A DNA stretch of 64,000 nt, taken from contig NZ_JAAOLX010000001.1 of NCBI RefSeq assembly GCF_011601265.1, forward strand, positions 1 to 64,000, given 5' to 3'. This document shows, piece by piece, positions 56,330 to 64,000 of the stretch. The notes beneath the pieces were generated by a model that had not been told where the DNA came from, ran no database searches, and worked only from the letters and a program-made list of their open reading frames with translations. A program made the position numbers and the translations under genes. Source of the DNA: Iodobacter violaceini. GTDB taxonomy: Bacteria; Pseudomonadota; Gammaproteobacteria; Burkholderiales; Chitinibacteraceae. Numbering within the stretch: position 1 is the first letter of the stretch; each line of letters begins with the position of its first letter.

Positions 56330-57184
56330 ATGAACAACATTAATAAAAAACTACCATTTTGCAATGAAATTACACACCAAAAATATTTAACTGCAGAGAA
56401 AGGAATAAAAACAGCCTACGAGATGGGATGCAGCCACTGGTATATTGATGGAAGCCTTATTGAAGAAATGGTCAGCGACTGGAATGAAGCACGTATTTCA
56501 AATTTAAATGAACTTATCCTTTCAACAAGAATTCAGCCACTATTTCATGGTAATTTCAAAGCACCACTCGCCAGCGATGTTGAAGATTTTCGCGCAGCGG
56601 CAGTGGATTATACAAAAAAAAATTGATATTGCAAGCCAGTTAAACGCACCGTTAATTATTAACGGCGGTTGTATTGTTGAACCAAAAACCATTATACAGG
56701 CAAAAAAATTGCATTAGAAAATTACCTTAAATCAATCATTGAGCTTGCTGACTGCGCAAAGAAAAAAAACGTAGATATTTATTTAGAAAATCTTTCTAAC
56801 TACAAAAACTATCGGCCTTTCCACTATATATTCACTTGTGCTGAAGAGTATGATTTCATTCTTAGAAATCTGAATAACCATACAAACGTATATCTTTTTT
56901 TAGATATTGGACATACTCACATCGGAGAAGGGAAACCAGCAGATGTGATTATAAATTATCACAAAAAATTAAAATGAATTTCTTTTAGCAATAACAATGG
57001 CATACAAGACCAGCATTTAGGAATTGGTGATGGATCTATTGATTATGCTGAGCTAATTTTAGCTATACACCAGACCCAATGGAGTGGCCTTGTTGCATTT
57101 GAAACAAGGAATCAATCTACAGAACAAGGCCTGCAAGAATTAATAAATTTACATCAAGCCATTCGGGATGTAGCACTGGCATAA
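56330..57184 (+). pseudogene. Broken TIM-barrel (isomerase/epimerase-like) gene
   Basis: Three stretches in two frames read as one protein: 56330-56626, then a shift in a nine-A run at about 56619-56627 to the frame ending at 56717, then a shift back in a seven-A run at 56702-56708 and on to 57184, crossing an in-frame TGA near 56975. The joined product (about 280 residues) has VDIYLENLSNYKNYRPF, LFLDIGHTHIGEGKPAD, DQHLGIGDGSIDYAELI and SGLVAFET, typical of xylose-isomerase-like TIM barrels. Both shifts cancel out and sit in homopolymers, so read errors or slippage are possible, but the TGA is independent. AT-rich, probably acquired DNA. Confidence 0.75.
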
Positions 57185-57242
57185 GAAAAGAGGCAGTATT
57201 TCTGCCTCGCAAATACACTCACCCGGAACAAAAGAAAAGACA

Positions 57243-57872
57243 ATGACAACAGGATTAACTCTAGAAAATTTCAGCTATTTTGTTATTTTTTGCTTTACGA
57301 TGACATTCAGCCCGGGGCCAATGACCATTTTCTTGCTTAGCCTTGGTCTGAAAAGTGGATTGAAAAGTGCGCTCCCTGCACAAATGGGTGCAAGCCTTGC
57401 TTATTTAATTTCAATCATTATTTTTGCTATAGGCCTTTCAGAAATAATTAAGGATTACCCACTTCTCACTCATACCATTCAACTCACAGGTATCAGCTAT
57501 ATTATTTATCTTGCTTACAAACAATGGACCAGAAAAGAAATACAAATAAACACTCATATAGACCTTAAAAACTTTAAAGATTTATTCAGTAAAGGGATGC
57601 TTACCGGGATGTCTAATCCAAAAACAATCCTAATGTTTACAGCTGTTTTTCCTCAGTTTTCAGCACAACAAGATCACCAAATGACAGATATTTCTATTTT
57701 AGGAATCACATTTCTTGTTCTTCAATTTGCCAGTGGTTGCAGCTATTGTTATTTTGGCCAGCGGATTAAGCCACTACTTGATCAGCCTTCCAGACAATCT
57801 TTGCTGCATAAAACCAGTGCCGTTTTACTTCTGGCCGTAGCCGCAATGCTCGCTCGCAGCTTTCTGGCATAA
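57243..57872 (+). CDS. LysE/RhtB family amino-acid exporter
   Basis: 209 residues with about six membrane helices. The family motif SPGPMTIFLLSLGLKSGLKSAL is at residues 23-44, and GMLTGMSNPKTILMFTAVFPQF (near 119) is the conserved mid-protein segment. It exports amino acids or derivatives. It follows the broken TIM-barrel gene and shares its AT-rich composition; a MocR regulator on the other side of the cluster probably controls it. The substrate is unknown. Confidence 0.9.
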   Translation: MTTGLTLENFSYFVIFCFTMTFSPGPMTIFLLSLGLKSGLKSALPAQMGASLAYLISIIIFAIGLSEIIKDYPLLTHTIQLTGISYIIYLAYKQWTRKEIQINTHIDLKNFKDLFSKGMLTGMSNPKTILMFTAVFPQFSAQQDHQMTDISILGITFLVLQFASGCSYCYFGQRIKPLLDQPSRQSLLHKTSAVLLLAVAAMLARSFLA

Positions 57873-57949
57873 AATCCCCCCTGCCCTTCTGCGCTTTCAG
57901 CCTGTCAATTCGCGTATCATGGTGAGCATCCTGTTTGCCCTTTGCTCCC

Positions 57950-58594
57950 ATGCTGCCGATTCTCTATTCCTTCCGCCGTTGCCCCTATGCCATGCGTGCC
58001 AGAATGGCGATTCAGTATTCTGGTATTCAAGTTGAATTACGTGAAATTGTGCTGAGAGATAAGCCTGCAGAATTGCTGCTCGCCTCGCCCAAAGGCACCG
58101 TGCCGGTATTGGTTTTAAATAATGGAAATGTCATAGAGCAAAGCCTGGATATTATGCAATGGGCATTATTGCAAAATGATCCGCAGCAATGGCTTTGTCA
58201 GCAAAGTACGGCGCTAAGCACCCAAATTGCCCTGCTAATAGATCATAATGACCGGGTATTTAAAACGCATCTTGATCGATATAAATACGCTGACCGTTAT
58301 CCTGATCAGCCCAAAGAATACTATCGTCATCAGGGTGAGTTATTTTTACGTGATTTAGAAACCCGGCTGGCGCAGACTACTTTTTTACTCTCGAATAAAA
58401 TCAGCCTGGCAGATGCCGCGATATTTCCTTTTATTCGCCAGTTTGCCGGCGTTGATCCAAAATGGTTTGACGCTGCGCCCTATCCTAAGCTAAAGCAGTG
58501 GTTGAATTTTTTCTGCAGCAGCCGTGATTATCAAAACGTGATGCAAAAATTTGCAGTCTGGCAGGCAGGGGCCCGCCCTTTTATTTTTCCTTAA
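57950..58594 (+). CDS. Glutathione S-transferase family protein
   Basis: 214 residues from the ATG at 57950. The N-terminal thioredoxin-like domain has LYSFRRCPYAMRARMAIQYSG (residues 5-25) with a CPYA motif, and TVPVLVLNNGNVIEQSLDIMQW with the cis-Pro and the Glu-Ser glutathione contact. The C-terminal helical domain contains KISLADAAIFPFIRQF, the N-capping box seen in GSTs. CPYA with Cys suggests an omega/zeta-like or glutaredoxin-like reductase activity rather than conjugation. Base composition returns to the genome average here. Confidence 0.88.
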   Translation: MLPILYSFRRCPYAMRARMAIQYSGIQVELREIVLRDKPAELLLASPKGTVPVLVLNNGNVIEQSLDIMQWALLQNDPQQWLCQQSTALSTQIALLIDHNDRVFKTHLDRYKYADRYPDQPKEYYRHQGELFLRDLETRLAQTTFLLSNKISLADAAIFPFIRQFAGVDPKWFDAAPYPKLKQWLNFFCSSRDYQNVMQKFAVWQAGARPFIFP

Positions 58595-58665
58595 AATACA
58601 ATTACGCAATCCAAGTTGCTGTTTTTTAGGTAACCTTGCAACTTGAATGTGCATTAAGAGTCATT

Positions 58666-59661
58666 GTGAGCCAATTTATACGCCTAACGATGGATGACAT
58701 TGCCCGCCTGGCCAATGTTTCCAAAACCACGGCCAGCCTTGTCCTTAACGGACGCTCGGCAGAATACCGTATCGCGGAAGCCACCAAGGAGCGCGTACTG
58801 GCGATTGCACGCGAGCATCATTTTCAGCCCTCGCAATCGGCCAAAACGCTGCGCTCCCGCAAAAGCGGCACTTTAGGTTTACTTGTGCCGGAGCTCAGCA
58901 ACTTTGCCCACGCCAGCCTTGCGCAAGCTTTAGAGCCCCTGTGCCGCAAAGCAGGCTATCAGTTGCTGGTGATGAGCAGTAATGAGCAGGCCAGCATGGA
59001 AACAGCAGGCATTGAGCATCTGCTTACCCGCCAGGTAGACGGCCTGATTGTGGTGCCCTGCAGCAGCGATGCAACACAATATTTAAAATGGTCTTTACGC
59101 CTGCCGCTGGTGTTTGTTGACCGCCATATTAAAAACTGCCCGATTCCCTTTGTGGTCACCGACGCCATTGATGCCGTTACCTCCCTGGTCATGCAAACCA
59201 TCGCGGGTGGCAGCAAAGAAGTGGTTTATTTTGGCGGGCAAGCCGATTTATCCCCAAGCCAGGACCGGCTGGCTGGCTATCGCAAAGGACTGGAATTAAG
59301 CGGTGTGCCAGAGCAGCCATACTGGGTATGGCAAAGAGATTACCTGCGCCCATCGGGTTACAGCATGATGGCTGAATGCTATGAGCGTCTTGGCCACTAT
59401 CCCGACAGCCTGTTTACCGGCTCACTCACCCTGCTGGAAGGCGCGCTGGCGTATATCAACGAAAAACAAAACGGCATGCCCAAGCATTTAATGACCTTTG
59501 ACGATCATAACCTGCTCAACTGCCTGCCATGGGGTATTCAATCCGTGGTGCAGGACAGCCAGCAACTCGCCAGCGAAAGCCTTGCCAGAGTATTGAAGCT
59601 TATGCAGGGCGAGGCGGCAGATTCGGTATGGATTCCGGCAAGCTTGCATCAGCGTAGTTAA
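58666..59661 (+). CDS. LacI-family repressor, Cra/FruR-like
   Basis: 331 residues from GTG 58666; ATG 58690 is an alternative. The helix-turn-helix MDDIARLANVSKTTASLVLNGRS (about 9-31), the hinge, and a periplasmic-binding-protein-like core with GTLGLLVPELSNF, YQLLVMSSNEQ, IEHLLTRQVDGLIVVP and FTGSLTLLEGALAYI follow the order of E. coli Cra, the fructose-1-phosphate-sensing regulator. It may control central carbon genes at other sites. No sugar gene is adjacent, so a global role is more likely than a local one. Confidence 0.82.
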   Translation: MSQFIRLTMDDIARLANVSKTTASLVLNGRSAEYRIAEATKERVLAIAREHHFQPSQSAKTLRSRKSGTLGLLVPELSNFAHASLAQALEPLCRKAGYQLLVMSSNEQASMETAGIEHLLTRQVDGLIVVPCSSDATQYLKWSLRLPLVFVDRHIKNCPIPFVVTDAIDAVTSLVMQTIAGGSKEVVYFGGQADLSPSQDRLAGYRKGLELSGVPEQPYWVWQRDYLRPSGYSMMAECYERLGHYPDSLFTGSLTLLEGALAYINEKQNGMPKHLMTFDDHNLLNCLPWGIQSVVQDSQQLASESLARVLKLMQGEAADSVWIPASLHQRS

Positions 59662-59754
59662 GCGCGGCAGAGCAGACGGGTTGCCCTGCACGGGCAGCCC
59701 GTATCACCCATCCCCAAGCCACTGGCATTAAATGCCATACCCTTATCCAGCCTG

Positions 59755-59777
59755 AAGATGTACTATAAATGCTTATT
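59755..59777 (+). promoter_or_regulatory. NsrR-type box upstream of nsrR
   Basis: The 23 bases starting AAGATG and including TAAATGC agree at 18 positions with the E. coli NsrR consensus palindrome. The site lies 20 bp upstream of the nsrR ATG, suggesting autoregulation. It was found by eye. Confidence 0.6.
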
Positions 59778-59797
59778 TTAAAGTCCGGACAACAGCA

Positions 59798-60250
59798 ATG
59801 CGCCTGAATGTTTTTACTGATTACTGTCTGCGTACTTTAATTTACGTTGGTATACAGAACGATGGCGTTGTGACGCGGGGGGAGATTGCTTCAGCCTATG
59901 GTGTTTCTGACAATCACCTGATGAAAGTCATGAGCTTTCTGGCGCGCAATGGTTTTTTAGAAACCACCCGGGGCAAAGGGGGGGGGATGCGTTTATCCCG
60001 CCCGGCAGATCAGATCAGCGTTGGCGCTTTGGTACGCCTCAGCGAGGCAGACAGCCCGGTTGTAGAATGCTTTGATCATGCGCATTCCAGCTGTAGCATT
60101 GATGGTATCTGCCGCTTAAAGGGCGTGCTGTTTGAAGCCATGCAGGCGTTTTACAGCGTACTTGACCGCTACACCCTGCAGGATTTAATTAATAACCCCG
60201 CCGAGCTGAATGCAATTTTTAGTATTCCCTTAGTGCAGGTAAAAGACTAA
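59798..60250 (+). CDS. nsrR: Nitric-oxide-sensing Rrf2-family repressor NsrR
   Basis: 150 residues. The N-terminal winged helix has [17 protein letters not shown] and [35 protein letters not shown]. The loop [22 protein letters not shown] (near 88-109) supplies three Cys for an iron-sulfur cluster, spaced as in NsrR, and followed by the typical C-x2-K helix. NO damages the cluster and releases the DNA. It is preceded by its own NsrR-like box, and a stronger one precedes norB 2.8 kb away. Confidence 0.88.
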   Translation: MRLNVFTDYCLRTLIYVGIQNDGVVTRGEIASAYGVSDNHLMKVMSFLARNGFLETTRGKGGGMRLSRPADQISVGALVRLSEADSPVVECFDHAHSSCSIDGICRLKGVLFEAMQAFYSVLDRYTLQDLINNPAELNAIFSIPLVQVKD

Positions 60251-60395
60251 TCCAGGAGCACCCCATCCCTGACAGCCAGGCCTTATTGGCATTTCACGGG
60301 AAAAACCGCATTTAGAGCCTTTTGCTTTACGCTTTTTCAAGCCTGACAAATCAAGTTTCCCGCCATTCAAATCTGCACTGCATCACCAGACAACC

Positions 60396-60608
60396 ATGAC
60401 CCAAATAAATAATCCCCAGCACGGCATCACCTTAGAAAATATCCTGACCGATTTAGTCGATCATTTTGGCTGGCCAGAGCTGGCCCGCCGAATCCCCATT
60501 CAATGTTTTACAACAGATCCATCCATCAAATCCAGCCTGAAATTTCTGCGCCGCACGCCTTGGGCACGCAGCAAAGTAGAAGAGCTGGACGCCAGAATGC
60601 GCCGCTAA
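60396..60608 (+). CDS. VF530 family DNA-binding-like protein (DUF2132)
   Basis: 70 residues that match the family almost throughout: [30 protein letters not shown] (9-38) and [28 protein letters not shown] (41-68). The fold is a small helical domain named after a Vibrio protein and annotated as DNA-binding, but the function is untested. It lies between nsrR and the bufferin operon without obvious co-transcription. Confidence 0.87.
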   Translation: MTQINNPQHGITLENILTDLVDHFGWPELARRIPIQCFTTDPSIKSSLKFLRRTPWARSKVEELDARMRR

Positions 60609-60792
60609 CACAAAAGATCCTGCACCCTCAAAAGTTAGTCATATCCCATCTTCAAACACATGATGCAGCCCGGCCTCAACACCCAGCAAAAAAATATATA
60701 AAAATCTTCGTCATATTTTGCCAGTCTGCTACGACTAAGGATCAGCAAGTAATCATGCTTGTTGACTATCCTGCAAAAATTGGAGATTGACC

Positions 60793-61050
60793 ATGAATCG
60801 TATAACCGGAGCAACCTTAGCCGCGGCCGCCGCAACACTTTTCACTTTTGCGGCGCATGCTGAGGAAATGCCTGCATCTGGCGATGCAAGCAAAGAAGTA
60901 AAATGCGCGGGGATTAACAGCTGTAAAGGCACATCCATGTGTAAAACAGCGGATAACGCTTGTAAAGGCCAAAATGTGTGTAAGGGTCATGGCTGGCTGC
61001 CTGCAGCCAGCGCCAAAGCTTGCGGCGATCAGGGCGGGAAAGTTTTATAA
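60793..61050 (+). CDS. bufA1: Bufferin BufA1 precursor (DUF2282), modified copper-binding peptide
   Basis: 85 residues. A signal peptide (NRITGATLAAAAATLFTFAAHA) is followed by an acidic spacer and a Cys-rich core: KCAGINSCKG, MCKTADNACKGQNVCKG and KACGDQGG. This is the bufferin 1 family, in which an MNIO enzyme (BufB, with BufC) converts Cys residues to thiooxazole-type groups and the peptide sequesters copper in the periplasm. GGAGA at 60782-60786 fixes the ATG at 60793. A terminator-like hairpin separates it from bufB, so the precursor is probably made in excess. Confidence 0.9.
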   Translation: MNRITGATLAAAAATLFTFAAHAEEMPASGDASKEVKCAGINSCKGTSMCKTADNACKGQNVCKGHGWLPAASAKACGDQGGKVL

Positions 61051-61062
61051 ACTCAATATTAC

Positions 61063-61090
61063 AAAGGGGGCCTTCTCAGCTCCCTTTTTT
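61063..61090 (+). terminator. Terminator/attenuator between bufA1 and bufB
   Basis: AAAGGGGGC (61063-61071) pairs with GCTCCCTTT (61079-61087), with one G-T pair and a 7-base loop, followed by T to 61090. It lies 12 bp past bufA1. Confidence 0.75.
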
Positions 61091-61203
61091 ATTTGAGTGA
61101 TAGATAATTAATTATTCAAAGCCTTTTGATCGGATCTGCGGCCTGTTTTCAGGGGCTGCAATTTCTTTACAAAAAGAGCCTCCCTTTTCTTATCTGAGCC
61201 ACT

Positions 61204-62037
61204 ATGAATCAATCTCTCAAAGGCTTTGGACTCGGTCTGCGACCAGAACACTATGCTGATTTTTTAGCCCGGAAACAACCTGTGGACTGGCTGGAAATCA
61301 TTTCAGATAATTATCTCGTTCCAGGCGGCAAGCCCCTTTATTACCTGGAGCAAATTCGCCGCGATTATCCAATGGTGATGCACGGTGTGGCGATGAATAT
61401 AGGCTCGACCGATCCACTCGATTTTAATTACCTTGCAGAGATTAAAACTTTGGCCAAGCTTGTTGAGCCATTAGCGATTTCAGATCATCTTTGCTGGACA
61501 GGCGTGGATGGCAAATACCTGCATGATTTGCTGCCAATTCCCTATACGGAAGAAGCAATCAAGCATGTAGCCGGGCGAATCCGGCAGGTACAGGATTTTT
61601 TAGGCCGCCGGCTGGTGATTGAAAACGCCTCGACCTATCTCGAAGCCCAAGCCAATCTGCAAGAGTGGGAATTTATCAGCGCCATCCTTAGCGAAGCCGG
61701 CTGTGACTTACTGCTCGACATTAACAATATCTATGTTTCCAGCCGTAATCATGGTTTTGATCCGCTGCGCTATTTACATAATATTCCCCACCAGCGCATC
61801 GCCTATATTCACCTGGCTGGGCACACCGATTATGGCGATCATTGCATCGATACCCACGATCAGGCCATCTGCACCGAAGTGTGGTCTTTATATGCTCAAG
61901 CGATAAGCCAATGGGGTGCGATTCCCACCATGATTGAGCGCGATGCAAATATCCCGGCTCTGCCCGAATTATTAGCTGAGCTGGATCATGCCCGCCAGAC
62001 AGGAGCTACCCATGAATCTGCATGCATGGCAGCGTAA
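61204..62037 (+). CDS. bufB: MNIO-family enzyme BufB (DUF692)
   Basis: 277 residues of the multinuclear non-heme iron oxygenase family, TIM-barrel shaped. Likely iron ligands are in MHGVAMNIG (near 60), ISDHLCW (near 95), VIENASTYL (near 138), [12 protein letters not shown] (near 169), [10 protein letters not shown] (near 202) and THD / MIERD further on. It modifies Cys residues of the BufA1 core. Preceding genes are bufA1 and its terminator; the bufC start lies inside its 3' end, so the two proteins are probably made together as a complex. Confidence 0.93.
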   Translation: MNQSLKGFGLGLRPEHYADFLARKQPVDWLEIISDNYLVPGGKPLYYLEQIRRDYPMVMHGVAMNIGSTDPLDFNYLAEIKTLAKLVEPLAISDHLCWTGVDGKYLHDLLPIPYTEEAIKHVAGRIRQVQDFLGRRLVIENASTYLEAQANLQEWEFISAILSEAGCDLLLDINNIYVSSRNHGFDPLRYLHNIPHQRIAYIHLAGHTDYGDHCIDTHDQAICTEVWSLYAQAISQWGAIPTMIERDANIPALPELLAELDHARQTGATHESACMAA

Positions 62038-62773
62038 TTTGCAGGCCAGTATTCTGACGGCCAGCGATCAAATACAGCAGCCGCTCAATCAGGGAAATAT
62101 CAGCCGCGAACGGAAGATCGCCATCTACGCTGATGGCTATTTTTTGCGCTTAGCCGAAGCATTGCAAAGCAATTACCCCGCCCTGTTTCAAATTTTGGGT
62201 GACGATGATTTTTACACACTGGCCCGTGCTTATCTGTCCGCCCATCCCTCATCGCACCCATCGATACGCTGGTTTGGCGATCAGCTGGCCACCTTCCTCG
62301 CGCACGGGCAGCCCTATGCCAGCGTCCCTGTTTTTGCTGAGCTGGCTGCTTTTGAATGGGCTTTGCGCCATACCGTGGATGCCGCTGACGCCCCCCTGCT
62401 GACGCTGGAAAACCTGCAGGCGATTCCGGCCGGGGATTGGGGCCAGCTGAGCTTTAAGCTGCATCCTTCCTTAAGTATTTTATCGCTGCAATGGAACGCG
62501 CCTAAGGTGTGGCAAGCACTGATGGCAGAGCAAACTCCGCCAGAGCCACAATGCCTTCCACAGCCCTGTCTAGTCTGGCGCAAGCCTGATTTAAGCATCC
62601 ATTGGCGCAGCGCCAGTCCAGCCGAAACTCATGCATTAAACTTACTGGCCAGCGGCGCAAACTTTTCCTCCATCTGTGAGGCGCTCCTGAGCGACGATAT
62701 CAACGACGTGCCTCTGACGGCCGCAGGTTTTTTGCGAACGTGGATTGAGCAGGGGCTGATTACAACGGCTTAA
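62012..62773 (+). CDS. bufC: MNIO partner protein BufC (DUF2063)
   Basis: 253 residues from the ATG with AGGAG upstream; a reading from 61988 is not needed. The N-terminal DUF2063 part has [47 protein letters not shown] (about 30-75). A C-terminal winged-helix-like portion (about 170-250) resembles MbnC-type RiPP-recognition partners. It brings the BufA1 precursor to BufB. It overlaps bufB by 26 bases. Confidence 0.91.
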   Translation: MNLHAWQRNLQASILTASDQIQQPLNQGNISRERKIAIYADGYFLRLAEALQSNYPALFQILGDDDFYTLARAYLSAHPSSHPSIRWFGDQLATFLAHGQPYASVPVFAELAAFEWALRHTVDAADAPLLTLENLQAIPAGDWGQLSFKLHPSLSILSLQWNAPKVWQALMAEQTPPEPQCLPQPCLVWRKPDLSIHWRSASPAETHALNLLASGANFSSICEALLSDDINDVPLTAAGFLRTWIEQGLITTA

Positions 62774-62776
62774 ACG

Positions 62777-62799
62777 CCTGAGCGCCAACCGGGCTCAGG
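62777..62799 (+). terminator. Weak hairpin after bufC
   Basis: A 7-bp stem CCTGAGC / GCTCAGG with a 9-base loop, without a T-run. Possible 3' end of the buf transcript. Confidence 0.3.
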
Positions 62800-62973
62800 A
62801 CATGCCTCGCAATTCCTTCACAGCATGGCGTAATAAACCAAACAATCCTCCCCCGCCTGCCCCTGCCACGCCTTTGGACGCCTCCAATACCATGCCAGAG
62901 TGATGGTATTTTCAGACCCGCAAATGCGCCTGGTCCCTGATCGTCTGCTACTCCAGAATATTCTCCCATCTTA

Positions 62974-62996
62974 AATATGCATTTTATTTGCATCTT
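62974..62996 (+). promoter_or_regulatory. NsrR operator of norB
   Basis: The 23 bases at 62974-62996 (ATGCATTTTA core and GCATCTT right end) match the E. coli NsrR consensus palindrome at 20 positions. The right arm overlaps the -35 of the norB promoter, so bound NsrR should block transcription. Confidence 0.75.
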
Positions 62997-63015
62997 TTTA
63001 AAATAGGTATATATT
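62988..63015 (+). promoter_or_regulatory. norB: norB promoter
   Basis: -35 TTGCAT (62988-62993), a 16-bp spacer and a -10 TATATT (63010-63015), in an AT-rich stretch 45 bp before norB. Confidence 0.55.
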
Positions 63016-63060
63016 ATGCATATATAAACACCAACACGCCTCATCCATCCGGAGCACATC

Positions 63061-64000
63061 ATGCATAAAACGCGCAATCACTGGCGCTCGCTTGCGGTCA
63101 TTTTCTTCCTGTCTTTTGCCGTGCTCGGCTGGATAGGCAGGGAAATTTACCTGGAGAAACCGCCGATTCCCCAACAAGTTTTAAGCAGCACCGGCAAGCT
63201 GCTGTATAGCGGTGAACAAATTCAGCGGGGGCAGGAGGCCTGGTTGTCCGCAGGCGGCCAGCAGATGGGCTCGGTTTGGGGGCACGGCAGTTATGTGGCA
63301 CCGGATTGGTCGGCCGACTGGCTGCATCGCGAGGCGGTTACCCTGCGTGAAATCTGGGCAAGGCAGCAGTTTAAAAAAGACTACAGCCAGCTCAGCAGTG
63401 AAGAGCAAGCGCCGCTAAATGCACGCTTAATCCCGGTGATGCGCAGCAATACTTACGATAAATCCAGCGATACGCTGACTATTCAAGCCGACAGAGCTGT
63501 GGCTATCGGGCAAGTGGCGCAGCACTATATGAGCCTGTTTGGCAGCGATGCTTCGCAAGATAAGCTGCGCGAGCAATACGCGATGATTTCTGGCTCGATT
63601 AAAAATGCTGACGACTTGAAAGCCCTGCCTGCATTCTTCTTTTGGTCTGCATGGGCGGCCACCACCAATCGCCCCGGCCTTGATCATATTTCCTACACCA
63701 GCAACTGGCCACACGAGCCACTGGTGGCCAATACCCCGACCACCGGCACCAGCATTTGGTCGATTGCCAGCATTATTCTGCTGATCGCCGGTATTGCAGC
63801 CATGGTCTTATTCCACCAAATGCACCGCGATGAAGAGCCGGTGATTTGCCCGGAAAACGATCCGCTGGTCACCTTGAAACTGACACCATCGATGAAAGCC
63901 ACCATGAAGTATTTCTATGTGGTGATTGGCCTGCTGATGGCGCAAGTAGGGATGGGGATTATCTCCGCCCATTACCAGGTAGAAGGCGGTAGCTTCTTTG
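63061..64000 (+). CDS. norB: Quinol-dependent nitric oxide reductase, 5' part
   Basis: Open from ATG 63061 (GGAG at 63050-63053) to the window edge, 313 codons; the gene continues. NorB reduces two NO to N2O in the inner membrane. The N-terminal helix LAVIFFLSFAVLGWIGREIYL is followed by the soluble cytochrome-c-like but heme-less extension of the quinol type (GKLLYSGEQIQRGQEAWLSAGGQQMGSVWGHGSYVAPDWSADWLHREA) and a second membrane helix TSIWSIASIILLIAGIAAMVLF. The catalytic heme-copper-like core with its His ligands lies beyond the edge. An NsrR box controls it. Confidence 0.92.
   Translation, partial: MHKTRNHWRSLAVIFFLSFAVLGWIGREIYLEKPPIPQQVLSSTGKLLYSGEQIQRGQEAWLSAGGQQMGSVWGHGSYVAPDWSADWLHREAVTLREIWARQQFKKDYSQLSSEEQAPLNARLIPVMRSNTYDKSSDTLTIQADRAVAIGQVAQHYMSLFGSDASQDKLREQYAMISGSIKNADDLKALPAFFFWSAWAATTNRPGLDHISYTSNWPHEPLVANTPTTGTSIWSIASIILLIAGIAAMVLFHQMHRDEEPVICPENDPLVTLKLTPSMKATMKYFYVVIGLLMAQVGMGIISAHYQVEGGSFF

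Noticed and set aside
60640-60660. CATCTT half-site before bufA1 as an NsrR box
   Set aside because: Only one arm is present; no 23-bp palindrome as at nsrR and norB.
1-64000. CRISPR array, tRNA genes or a transposase gene
   Set aside because: No regularly spaced repeats, no cloverleaf-like segments and no transposase or integrase motifs were seen in the reading.

Overview
The window looks like chromosomal DNA of a betaproteobacterium of the order Neisseriales, of the Iodobacter / Chitinibacter / Deefgea / Chromobacterium kind. The signs are the 16S rRNA 5' end at the left edge (minus strand), which carries the GCATGCTTTACACATGC signature, the grxC-secB-gpsA block, a secreted GH19 chitinase, B12-dependent ribonucleotide reductase and Neisseriales-like NsrR/NorB. 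The genus is inference only.

Layout. 1-420: start of an rRNA operon running off the left edge, with its promoter and a boxA-like site. 422-2669: grxC, secB, an SH3-domain exported protein and gpsA. 2832-5942: a DUF1800/DUF1501 pair on the minus strand. 6318-9975: ilvE, a zinc-finger protein, waaF and aroA. 10031-15418: a periplasmic binding protein, then a fused-permease ABC transporter, its ATPase and CorA behind a leader with several hairpins. 15674-20044: a Lys/His-rich exported protein, the chitinase and a chemoreceptor; a decayed chitinase fragment lies at 20569-20625. 20674-23112: a divergent MFS/LysR pair. 23390-28299: nrdJ and a PhoX-type phosphatase under a clear Pho box. 28362-35006: an unknown protein, a membrane-anchored HExxH protein, ynfA, aspA, a folD/cyclodeaminase/P-loop kinase operon and a TIM-barrel isomerase. 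35233-43622: S46 peptidase, DUF2087 protein, sdaA under a tandem glycine riboswitch, a SnoaL-like protein and an S41 peptidase.

44279-54406 holds a type II secretion / type IV pilus-like machine of eleven genes: pseudopilin, GspF, GspE, GspL/PilM-, PilN-, PilO- and PilP/GspC-like proteins, secretin and three more pseudopilins, one without the usual Glu5. The cluster is interrupted by two inverted copies of a roughly 230-bp dispersed repeat and by short palindromes, and it carries a duplicated gene tail just before the secretin. It has no prepilin peptidase. The chitinase is a plausible, unproven substrate.

54512-58594 contains a MocR-type regulator facing a low-GC patch: rubredoxin, a TIM-barrel gene broken by two A-run frameshifts and a stop, and a LysE exporter. 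A GST follows. 58666-64000 has a Cra/FruR-like repressor, nsrR with a box in front of it, a VF530 protein, a bufferin locus (bufA1, terminator, bufB, bufC) and the 5' part of quinol-dependent norB under a strong NsrR box. Copper-binding bufferin and NO detoxification genes are thus interleaved. The best candidates for new biology are the hybrid secretion locus, the dispersed repeat family, the hairpin leader of the binding-protein-less ABC transporter, the glycine riboswitch on serine deaminase and the NsrR/bufferin/norB arrangement.
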